This document shows, piece by piece, positions 54,714 through 64,000 of a stretch of DNA of 64,000 nucleotides. The stretch comes from Heliocidaris tuberculata (Eukaryota > Echinodermata > Echinoidea > Camarodonta > Echinometridae). The position numbers and the translations under genes are program-made. The stretch covers positions 22,487,907-22,551,906 of the forward strand of contig CM046850.1 of assembly GCA_025618425.1 (NCBI GenBank). The letters run 5' to 3'. Position 1 is the stretch's first letter. The number at the start of each line of letters is the position of its first letter. The notes beneath the pieces were generated by a model that ran no database searches, was not told the DNA's origin, and was given only the letters and a program-made list of their open reading frames with translations.

Positions 54714-55147
54714 TCCATGGCTGTCAAATCTTTGGAAAAAAGGACAAAATAACTGACTTCAACACGCAAAGAATACCAAGGCCGATATGAAAGCCTGGAA
54801 AAACACACGCGGATACTCCAAACCGTGTCAAAAATACCGTTCAATGAACACAAGGGCAGTACGATCAAGGATATACCTCGTAATTCTTTGGTATGATAAC
54901 GACTGCATGGTAATATGATATCTCATTCAAGATGGCGACTCACAACCACTGATGAGGTGACTGAGCAATCTGCTTTGTGCACTCTGCATGGGGAAAATAA
55001 AAAGGGGATTTCCACATGTCTGACTAGTGACTATAACCGCTTGGCTTTTTTGGAAGAAAGCTTTGTATCATAAATATAAACTATTGCTTATAGACTTGAA
55101 CCATCATAACCTAGGTCTACATCATTGAGAGAAGTGGACTTTGTACT
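54712..55147. repeat. Tandem duplicate of the caspase 5' end
   Basis: From CTCCATGGCTGTCAAATC onward this copies 54253-54711 with two small deletions (near 54325-54345 and 54357-54368) and scattered changes. The copy includes the acceptor-like CCAAAG and the start codon. There the minus-strand frame reads only MEYKVHFSQ before a stop. The duplication ends at a (GAA)n tract. Confidence 0.9.
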
Positions 55148-55849
55148 GAAGAAGAAGAAGAAGAAGAAAAAAACGTTTTCTAGTCGAAAAAGGGGGGGGG
55201 GGCACAATGCATTGTTTTCCCTCAAAGGGGGGGGGGGGGCACGGGCCGGGATTGTCCCCCCCTAAATCCGCCACTGAGGTGAAAGTGTTGAGGTGGACAG
55301 ACTTGTCAAGCAGGTTCATGGAAAATGTGAGCAACTGACATCAGTGTCTGACATTGTTAATGAATTCAATGACTTCTTTGTAAACACTGGACCAAATTTA
55401 GCTGATGAATTGCCAAATAGAGCTACAACATATGGTGATTATATGGGGCAGAATACTGAGCATTCTCTATTTTTGAAACCAATAACTGCGGTCGAAGTTA
55501 GAAGTCAATTATTGCTACTAAATACAAAAAAGCTTGTGGTCACGATAATATTCCAGCAAAATTTATTAAAGATAGTGCTCCTTATATATCACATCCACTG
55601 GCATATAATATGTTTAACTTATCATTAGAGACTGGCAAGGTTCCAGATGAAATGAAAATTGCAAAGGTTACTCCCCTTCATAAAAAAGGCTCGAGAGAGG
55701 ATCCAGGTAACTACAGACCCATATCGGTTCTACCTGTCTTAGGTAAAATATTTGAAAAATTAATAAATATCAGATTAATAAATTTTTTAGAAACAAATGA
55801 TGATTTCTATTACCATCAGTATGGGTTTCGAAAGAAATATAGTACCAAA

Positions 55850-56085
55850 TTGTCATTAATCAATTTGATAAATGCAACTTCGAAGTCTATAGATGAGGGG
55901 GAAGTTACCCTTGGTGTTTTCATTGATTTTAAGAAAACACCAAGGGTAACTTTCCCCTCATCTATAGACTTCGAAGTTGCATTTATCAAATTGATTAATG
56001 ACAATTTGATAAATGCAACTTCGAAGTCTATAGATGAGGGGAAAGTTACCCTTGATGTTTTCATTGATTTTAAGAAAGCTTTCGA
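55850..56085. repeat. Direct-inverted-direct triplication in LINE C
   Basis: A segment containing GATAAATGCAACTTCGAAGT occurs forward (about 55853-55920), inverted (about 55935-56001) and forward again (56003-56070). The reading frame stays open across it. Copies differ by very few bases. Confidence 0.92.
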
Positions 56086-56507
56086 CACCATTAATCATGA
56101 TATACTTGTAAACTCTCCAAATACGGCCTTCGTGGGTTACCAATAGAATTGCTAAAAAACTATCTTAGTAACGAATTTCAGTTTGTTCATTGTGGTCAAA
56201 CATTATCCAAAAAGAAGGAGATAAAATGTGGTGTTCCACAAGGATCAGTACTAGGGCCAACTTTATTTTTGATCTACATAAATGATTTGCGTTCAGTAAC
56301 TGAGTAGTTCAATTTTCGGTTGTTTGCCGACGATTCGAACCTTTTCCATACTTTTCCAGCTGACCAGGTCGAAATTGATGCAGATGAAGTGAATAACAGC
56401 ATACAGAAGATACGAAAGTGGTGTATAGCCAATAAACTTACAATAAACTCAATGAAAACTAATTTCATGCTAATAAGTGGCAGGATGAAAACAATAGGTA
56501 TGAATGG

Positions 56508-56936
56508 CAGTCAGGCCCAACTCCGGAAAACCGAGCACAGGTATATACTCTGAAAACGGCGTATGGAGCAAGATAAAATATAGAGCCCTCATCATTCAGT
56601 GCGAGACAGTGTGTACAAAAGGCATGGGGAAAATCGTGCAATGTCGACCTGCTGTTGATAACATATTTTTCAAAAATAACACTGCGGATATATTTATTTC
56701 AAATATTTGTCATTTGAAAGTCATTTAATATGACGAATCATTCAAAGATTTTGAAGATAATTGACACGCAGCATTATTTTTAATATATATATATATCGGT
56801 GGCAGGTTGACTTTGCAAGATTTCCCCCCATGCCTTTTGTACACAATGCCTCGCACTAAACGATGAGGGCTCTATATTCATACGCCGTTTTTGGAGTATA
56901 TACCTGTGCTCGGTTTTCCGGAGTTGGGTCTGACTG
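56508..56936. mobile_element. 429-bp MITE inserted in LINE C (5-bp TSD AATGG)
   Basis: CAGTCAGGCCCAACTCCGGA is mirrored by CCGGAGTTGGGTCTGACTG. AATGG flanks both ends (56503-56507, 56937-56941). Removing it rejoins the LINE frame from KTIGMNG to KLKIAGEEIKEVDVATF, which confirms the boundaries. Confidence 0.93.
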
Positions 56937-57900
56937 AATGGTAAATTGAAAATAGCTGGTGAGGAAATCAAAGAAGTTGATGTTGCCACTTTTGTGGGAA
57001 TCAACATTGATTAACATCTGTCTTGGAATAATCACATTCGTTTTGTAAATCAGTGCATAAGAAAGAAAGTTGAGTGTTATTTAGGTTGCGACATTTTGTA
57101 CCCAGGCGCACTTTAATACTGCTATATAAAGCCTTTATACAACAGCACATTACTTACGGAATAGAAGTGTGGGGAAGCACTTATAAGACTAGCCTAAGAA
57201 GCATATTGTATTCACAGAAAATGGCGGTCCGTGCCATAACATTCAGTGAATGGAGAACTCATACGACTCCTTTGTTCCAAAGTTTGCGAATCCTTAATGT
57301 ATATGATTTGCATGTTTTACTTTCATGTTTGATTTGTATAATAACAACTTGCCTCATACTTTAGTAAATTACTGTGACATTATACAGCATAGGTACTCCA
57401 CAAGGCAAAAGGAAAGTGGACAAATGCGTCTACCAAAACTCAGAACGACGCAAGGTCAATTTTCATTGTCCTTCATTGGTAGTGAATTTTGGAATAGATT
57501 ACCTTTTAAAATCAGATTAAACAGGTCTAGAAATAGGTTTCGGAATTCTGTTACGACACACTTACTGAGTAAATCATAATTGAAAACGTTCATGCAAATA
57601 GTCTGTATATGTACAAGAAATGTATTTAACATCATTACTTTCTACTTTTTGTACTTCATTGTTAACTATTATCATTTTTAATTTGGTAATAAATGAACTT
57701 TACTGAAATACTTGTTTGTTTGTTTTTTTCTGTTGTGGGTCAGGCTCGACTAGCACATATGCTATTATCTGGCCCCTTTTACCAACCAATGCTTTTCTTC
57801 CTTTATATGTAAACATCATTGTATAAAAAAAATGTATTGTACTTAAATGTTGTTGGTGGTAATAAATAAATAAATCAATCAGTCAATCAATCAATCAATC

Positions 57901-58547
57901 ATATATCATATATGGCAGTGAATAAATTATTCACATGATATAGACATATTAAAAGATAACTTCAATTTGTTTTGGCAAAATGAAGAAAAAAAAAGAGAGA
58001 GAGAAAAAAAATGCAGCATATATGCATCCCCTACAGCTTTTGTCCTTCAGTTTTCTCTTTAATGAAATGAAATTTGATATAAGACTTAAAGAAAATAAAA
58101 GTGTGTATGATTAAAATGAAAGAAGTAAAATGGCGATTGACTTTTATTTGTAATTTTATTTTTAACAACTATTATGCAAAACTAGTTTACATAAAAAATG
58201 AATTCCACAAATAGAAAGAAATGGACCATTATCTTTTGTTATTTTAATAAAGAAACGACTGATATGCAAGACAAGGTAAAGCACCTTATATTTGACATTT
58301 TTAAATATTTAAGTAAATTATTTGATTGTGTTTCTTGTTATTTTTTACTATGTGTTAATATTTCAGTACTTTAAATCATTAGAACGACTGATCTTCAAGA
58401 CAACGTAAAAATTAGCTTTATTTAATTTTCAATCTGTTTCCATTTTGATTATTTTTAAACAACTGATGTACAAGACGAGCTAACGTTAATAGTGGATGAA
58501 TTTCTATTCCTTAAATTCTATTATAACGACTGATGTGGAATACTAGT
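57901..58547. other. AT-rich intergenic stretch
   Basis: Contains four diverged units of AACGACTGAT(A/C/G)T(G)CAAGAC (near 58254, 58383, 58460 and 58526) at 70-130-bp spacing. This suggests a degraded tandem repeat. No gene signal. Confidence 0.5.
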
Positions 58548-58957
58548 TAACTCACCCCTTCGAGAAGATCCCCCCCCCCCGCTTTTCTCGAAAGGGTGAG
58601 TTAACGCGCCACACCGTTCTCAACGCACCCTTTCGAGACAAGCGGGGGGGGGGGGGGGCTTATCTAAAAAGGGTGCGTTGAACGCTCCACACCGCGCCGC
58701 GCCGCACCTCACCCTCTCGAGATAAGCCACACTTTTAGAATGTCAAAATCAAAATTTTCTCACCCGGTCGCTATATGATCCGTTCATATATTAATACATG
58801 AAGAGAAAATTTTGATTTTGATATTCTAAAAGTGTGGCTTATCTCGAGAGGGTGCGGTGCGGCGCGGCGGTGTGTGAAGCGTTTAACGCATCCTTTCGAG
58901 ATAAGTCCCCCCCCCCCCCCGCTTGTCTCGAAAGGGTGCGTTGAGAACGGTGTGGCG
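58548..58957. repeat. GC-rich nested palindrome
   Basis: 58614-58650 (CTCAACGCACCCTTTCGAGA) pairs with 58916-58955. 58694-58760 (CTCGAGATAAGCCACACTTT) pairs with 58802-58868. 58548-58607 is a separate hairpin around a C run. Runs of CCGCGCCGCGCC are inside. Confidence 0.88.
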
Positions 58958-59146
58958 GGTTGTATTGTATTGTATTGTATTAGGGACCCCTCTGTAAAAC
59001 AGCGTTGTTATGGCAACAACGCTGAGCAGGGCCATCCCTTCTTCTTCTTTTTTTAATCAATTTGTTTTCATAATTATGATTGTATTATCATTTGTTGTTT
59101 TAATTGACGGAAAATAAATACAACACAGTACAATACAATACAATAG

Positions 59147-60020
59147 ACGCAATGTTTCTTACCATTTAGAAACCCTGTCTATCTAGGCACCGGGGGAAAG
59201 AAAGCAGCAGCATGCTTCCATCAAGAGGGAGAGCCAGGGGAAAGTATCCCCCCCCCCCAGAACAATTTTGTAGTATTGCGATCAGCAATTGCTCTATAAT
59301 GTATTTAAGATTGTAGAAACCCTGTCTATATACCAGTTGTGCAAAAAGCGAGGGGGCAGATCTTTTTCTACATCAGGGGGGGGGGTAGTTTTGCCCCCCT
59401 TCACAACCATAATTTTGCAGCATAACAAATAGGTTTCTACTGCTGTGAAATGTCAGGTTTCAACACGCAAAATCTAAATTTTCTTGCTTGCAATAACTTT
59501 GTCCCCTCAGTGGGGCCCCCTCGCAAGACAAAAAAAAAAAAATATATATATATATATATATTTTATGTAACAAGCTTTCTATTCCTTTGAAATATAAGGC
59601 CTCAACTTTCCAAAATATTTTTTTTTTCGCTCAGTCGCTGAGCTCCCTTGCAGATTAATGGAAACATTGAAAAAAGAAAAAACTTTACAAACTCTTCTGC
59701 TGCAAGACCCCGAATTACGACAAGGAGGCAGGTGATTCAAAATAGGGGGTAGAAAGGTCGGTTTTCTGGTCCTCCGTAGAAGACAAACAATACATGACAC
59801 CGATTATTTTTCAGTTTACTAAGGGAAGAGTTTTTGTGCTCTAAAATACAAAGTTTCATCATTAAATCTAAATTTTCTCACTCTATCGCTACGTTCTCTC
59901 GCCTAATAATAAAAACTTGTTTTAAAGAATATAATACTGCAGAAATTTGATGAGTATAAGCGAGGGAGCAACCGAGCGGCAGATTCCCCCTCCCCCCTTT
60001 TCACCCCTCAGAGTCCTTTA

Positions 60021-60054
<34 letters not shown>

Positions 60055-60600
60055 AAGGGAATAGAGCGACCTAGCAATATATTTGTTTTGAAATTTGGAA
60101 CATTCCTAGTTGGGGGCGCAAAATAAATGAAAACCCTAAAGAAATATATTTGAGGAATTTAGTAAGGCAATTGCAAGGCAAATTTATGATTTCTTTCGAA
60201 TGTTCTATACTTTGAAAGTGCTTTTTATGCACTTATATCCCATCTGGGGGCGCAAAATTAAACAAGCTCCTGCCTTATGCGAGGGGGGGGGGGAACCAAC
60301 TAGAGTCAATGAAAGGTTAGTACTTTAAAAACGCCATTTGGGGCGCGAAATAGCTAGATCTTGAACATAATTATGCGAGGGAGCAAGCGACTGAGCTTAA
60401 GAAAATTTTCGCATTTCAAACCCTGTAAAATACCATTTCTTAAGTATTTTTTCCTTGACTGGGGCGCAAATAACCCTTAAAGACCATAACATTAATTTTC
60501 TTGTATTTCTCTCCCTTTTCTTTCACTCTTTTGCGTTTTTTGCGCCCCCTTCAAGTGCCGCCCTGGGCACGTGCCCCCTCTGTCCTCCCCCGTAGATACG
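59147..60600. other. Repeat-derived region with GGGGCGCAAA motifs
   Basis: Dispersed phrases such as GGGGCGCAAA(A/T) and GCGAGGGAGCAA(G/C)CGA recur, with G, C and A runs. It is probably a degraded DNA-transposon region; boundaries are not resolved. Confidence 0.4.
60019..60051. repeat. Poly-A run
   Basis: About 33 A residues in the repeat-derived region 59160-60600. Confidence 0.95.
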
Positions 60601-60899
60601 CCACTGCCTAACCCTAGCACTAAAGCCTAACCTAAGACCCAATTGCAAACCTAACCCTACTTGTTTGACGAAATAAAACCCGGAGCAAGTGTCGCCGCCT
60701 CGCCGGAGCATAATCGGAGCAACACTGAAGCAGGACTGTCAGTGGGATGTCGAGGCTGGAGGGAGCAGCTCTCTGCTGTCAAAGTCTGGCCTAGTATTTA
60801 GCATGCTAAATGTTGCCAAAACACATCCTAGGCCTATGTTTGTGATGTCGTATGTCATATCTTAAACATGTTAAATCTAGTGAGCTGCCAGTCATATTT

Positions 60900-61403
60900 T
60901 CATCCTTCATCTTCCATCTTTCTTTGTCTCTGTCTCTCTTTCTTCTCTCCTACTGAAGTCATCACCTGTTATTATTTCCAATATAATTATTTGTACACAT
61001 ACCAGTGACACAATTATTCTGTTTTGTAGTGTGTGTGTGTGTGTGTGGGCGGGGGGGGGGGGGGTTGGATAGTGTAAAGTATATATATATATATTTAGTA
61101 ATAATTTCCATAAACTCAGAGCATTTGTAAGTATTTTTTTTCTCACAAAAGGGTCTTTAAAATACAAGCTGTGCTTTTTAAGAGACTCCTCCACTTTCGT
61201 CTCTTTACTATGCCTAATATCACCGAAATTATGATAGTATAATTGTTTATTATATGTAATTACTGCACTTAATTAAAAAAAAATCCATTTATGTAAACAT
61301 TTTTTATTGTAATTTTGTTTGATATTATGTTACACCAATTTGTATATATGTAAAACAATGAAAAAACATCATGTGGAAATAAAAGAAACCTTGAAACCTT
61401 GAA
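60900..61403 (+). mobile_element. Probable LINE 3' end inserted in segmental repeat copy 2
   Basis: A block not present in copy 1 that ends GGAAATAAAAGAAACCTTGA with a duplicated tail. Contains a (GT)n/(G)n run and (AT)n. No coding match seen. Confidence 0.55.
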
Positions 61404-61919
61404 TTTTTAGATTCAACCCAGCTACAATAATTCCAACAAAATCTTCGAGGTACTATTATTTGGACTTAGTACACATGATCCAGGATTCTCCGACCGAGGG
61501 GGAGGGGGCGGGGGGGGGGTACACATGTCTCAAAAAGTGCTGACAAGCCACCCCATTTTGGAAAAGAGAATATTAAAAAAAAATCAAAAAAAAAAAATCA
61601 CTTTTTTACCAAGTAGGGGAGGGGGAGGGGGCACAATCCAAAATTTGTTTCTTTGTTTACGTAATGGTATGCCGAATTGGGGTTTTACGGGGGAGGGGGG
61701 GGGGCGGGGGCGCTGTGGAGCTCTCTTAATGCAAAGCAGTGGAAATCCACTAGTTTTAGGAGTCATATTAGGGATCACTTTCCCTGAAGTTAAATCCACT
61801 CCAAATCATGGTGGGTGGGACCCCCTCCAAAGTAATGGTTGAATTTCTCTTTTTGAGAGTGGATTTCACCATTTTCAGCTTGGATTGAACTCCAAAGGAA
61901 GTGATCCCTTCTACGACTT

Positions 61920-62176
61920 CATTTACAATATTATTGTATTCTATTATATTTATTCACTTTAACTTCATGCAATTTTCTTGTTGGGGTAGCTATTGTATAA
62001 GACTTGCTCTTCTCAGCTGCCCCCAATCATGTAATAAGATTGTCTCTGCAATGTTCTGTTCTACATAATATATGTACTTGCATTTTTGTTGTAATGTTTA
62101 CTCTTTGGATTTTGAATGTAATACGTTTGTATGACCTGTCTTTTATTATGTGTTCGAAATAAATTGAATTGACTTC
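61920..62176 (+). mobile_element. LINE 3' end inserted in segmental repeat copy 2
   Basis: Sequence absent from copy 1, ending CGAAATAAATTGAATTGA, and flanked by GACTTC on both sides (about 61915-61920 and 62171-62176). A polyadenylation-like ATTAT..AAATAAA end and the short repeat tail fit a 5'-truncated LINE. Confidence 0.7.
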
Positions 62177-62384
62177 CAAAAAGTGGGTTTCAACTCCTGT
62201 ACATTTTAGAAAGTACGGAGGCATTTAAAAAACTGGAAATCTCTGTAAGCACTTGGACCAAAGATCACTCAGCGCCTCGAGCATTATTTTGTTACATTGT
62301 ATACACGTATTTAATTACTGCATGTGATCATTGTGATAGCTTGCTGATAAACCGACCCAGTGGTTACATGTCGATTTTCTGAAA

Positions 62385-62810
62385 TAGTTCCGAAGGTTCG
62401 TTTACTCCGATGGTTCGTAATTCCGAAAGAGAAATAGGGTTCATAATTCCGAAAATGAAATAGGGTTCACAATTCCAAAAATGAAATAGGATTTATAATT
62501 ACGAAGGTTCATAATTCCGAAAAATATAATAGAAACCTACATAATTTTTCGGAATTAGGAACATTCGGAATAATAAAACTTTTTTTTTTCATTTTCGGAA
62601 ACACGAACCCTAATTAATTTTCGGAATCACGAACCCTATTTGAGTTTTCGGCATTACGAACCTTGGGAGTAACGAACCTTTGGTTTATGAACCTTCGGAG
62701 TATAATGCAACAAAATAATGTTCAGAATTATGCACTCGATTTCAATTTCGGAATTATGAACCCCCTGGTATGGGAATTTTGTGTTTCGGAGTCGAACCTT
62801 CAGAAAAAAA
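62385..62810. repeat. Fold-back minisatellite of GGTTCATAATTCCGAAA units
   Basis: The left half has direct units of about 25 bp (AGGGTTCATAATTCCGAAAA). The right half has the same units inverted (TTTTCGGAATCACGAACCCT). This is the layout of Foldback-type elements. Confidence 0.85.
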
Positions 62811-63104
62811 GAGTACCCCCGACCCTGTCTACATCTGACCAAACTTCAAAACTGTCATCCATCAGAACACCGCAGCCCATCTAATCTTAACGCACAAGAA
62901 AGTACAAACTCTCACCTTGAAACTGAAATTGAAATTCACATCAATTTCCTTGTGACTAATAACAATGTCAAACAGAGATCAATAGAGTAAATATTACAAA
63001 TAGGGAGGCGAACATCCGAAAAGCGGAGCTTGTGTGGGGGACGCCTTATACAAAGTTATAAAAAAAAATGTTACTGTAAGAGCGTCATCAACAACAACAA
63101 CAAA

Positions 63105-63215
63105 AATCCTTCGATCTTTTCACTGGCTTCCTATATTTAACAAAAAACGCATCAACTTCAAGATTACTGATACCATATTCAAATGTATTCAATGTCCTAT
63201 TATCAAAAAGCCATA
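63105..63215 (+). pseudogene. Old LINE C-terminal fragment (block A, copy 3)
   Basis: RSFHWLPIFNKKRINFKITD and TIFKCIQCPI read in the plus frame. A later plus frame (63739-63957) ends NIGDFKSKLAYDNASP, which may be the C-terminal tail of the same ORF beyond the intervening SINE. Confidence 0.55.
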
Positions 63216-63365
63216 ATATAAACAATCAAGATCGTAGAAATGCTAGAAACTTAGCTAGAAAGGGTAAATCAAAATATGTACTCGTACAACGATGCAAATC
63301 GACACATGGAAAAAGCATTATCTAGTTTATAATAATACAATAATGTAATGATAATGCTTTGATCT

Positions 63366-63582
63366 TGTTTACCCAGGGTAGCCACATCAGAACTGCTCTT
63401 CCTGCTGACCCTGTAATTATTATTACCCCAACATTGACAGGTACACACTTAATACACCTGGGTCGAGACTCTAGAGGGACAAATGTGGGCAAAACACCTT
63501 GTCCGTTAAGGATGTAAGCATCGAGCAAGGATCGAACCCGGAACCTCTCGTATGAGAGTCATGAATATACCACGGTGCATAT
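63366..63582 (-). mobile_element. tRNA-derived SINE family A, copy
   Basis: Third block-A copy, more diverged (GGTTCCGGGTTCGATCC region and ACAAGGTGTTTTGCCCAC retained; part of the A-box end is lost). Confidence 0.82.
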
Positions 63583-64000
63583 CATGCATATTGCATATTG
63601 TTATGAGATGTGGACAACAATGATATCAATTGTCAATTAAAGGTAAGGAAGAAGTATAATCATTATTACCGTTAGTGTAATGACTTAATTAATCTTAATC
63701 TTAATCTTCATGCCACCCAAAACATCTCCTTTAATTTAGTGGAAGATTTAAAAAGAAATTTTCACACAAAAAACATATCTATGATACGCGACAGAGTAGG
63801 CTATTTGTCGATGTCAGTCGTCCGAAAACTGAATCGAGCAAACGCACATTTATATATAGAGGTGTACAAATATATAGAACTTTCGGAGGAGTTTCAGAGC
63901 GCCCCTAATATAGGTGATTTTAAATCTAAGCTTGCATATGATAATGCTTCTCCTTAATATAGAATACGTGAATAGAGCAATTCCTTTCAATTGATCTTAT

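Larger units (their letters stand above)
55290..57900 (+). mobile_element. LINE C (CR1/Jockey-like), rearranged and interrupted
   Basis: Plus-strand RT fragments: VNEFNDFFVNTGPNLADELP (55350s), KVTPLHKKGSREDPGNYRPI (55665-55720), QYGFRKKYSTKLS, KAFDTINHDIL (56075-56107), KCGVPQGSVLGPTLFLIYIN (56225-56283), FADDSNLFH (56322), VATFVGINID (56982-57011), and a C-terminal FWNRLPFKIRLN (57490). It contains a direct-inverted-direct triplication at 55850-56085 and a 429-bp MITE at 56508-56936. The 3' end is an (AATC)n tail at 57860-57900. LINE A and LINE C share RT motif order but differ clearly in sequence. Confidence 0.87.
60725..63720. repeat. Segmental repeat, copy 2
   Basis: Same blocks in the same order as copy 1. 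It carries two private insertions, at about 60900-61403 (tail GAAACCTTGAAACCTTGAA) and about 61920-62170. Confidence 0.9.

Overview
This is eukaryotic genomic DNA from an intron-rich, transposon-rich invertebrate. A marine deuterostome is likely, probably an echinoderm and perhaps a sea urchin. The grounds are clear animal genes with conserved introns, a death-domain caspase, many TTAA-, TA- and 8-bp-flanked fold-back transposons, tRNA-derived SINEs, CR1/L2-like LINEs, dispersed ACATGTAC motifs and long G/C runs. The species call is inference. The two gene models were built by hand from protein similarity, splice sites and exact phase arithmetic.

Layout. (1) 250-21046, minus strand: a complete TM9SF2-type nonaspanin gene with 15 coding exons and 664 codons plus stop. 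It runs from signal peptide to the C-terminal KVD. Its introns hold TTAA-flanked MITEs, hAT-like MITEs, a roughly 140-157-bp tandem repeat with DR1-like motifs, microsatellites and LINE/SINE scraps. (2) 21.7-31.5 kb: intergenic DNA made of nested transposons. These include a 2.4-kb and a 1.9-kb TTAA-flanked element, a 1.1-kb hAT-like element with a perfect 8-bp duplication, G-capped fold-back repeats and a GGGGCACTT minisatellite. The segment at about 28.1-31.7 kb is repeated at about 60.7-63.7 kb. (3) 31.7-34.3 kb: a minus-strand, 5'-truncated LINE with one in-frame stop, inserted into a tandemly duplicated repeat. (4) 36699-54259, minus strand: a complete caspase with 9 coding exons and 463 codons plus stop. 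It has an N-terminal death-fold domain, p20 with catalytic His and Cys, an acidic linker and p10. Its introns hold a decayed LINE, a SINE, three mariner-like fold-backs, a Tc1-like element and a 2.3-kb hAT-like element. The 5' end of the gene is tandemly duplicated at 54.25-55.15 kb. (5) 55.3-57.9 kb: a second LINE family on the plus strand, with a local direct-inverted-direct triplication and a MITE inside. (6) 58-64 kb: AT-rich DNA, a GC-rich nested palindrome, the second copy of the segmental repeat and a fold-back minisatellite.

The two host genes are not functionally linked by anything seen here. One is a Golgi/endosomal membrane protein and the other an apoptosis-type protease. I found no multi-gene system such as an operon, cluster or CRISPR array. 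The main novelty is the nested transposon architecture, the caspase with an unusual S2-pocket residue and a duplicated 5' end, and the template-switch scar in a LINE.
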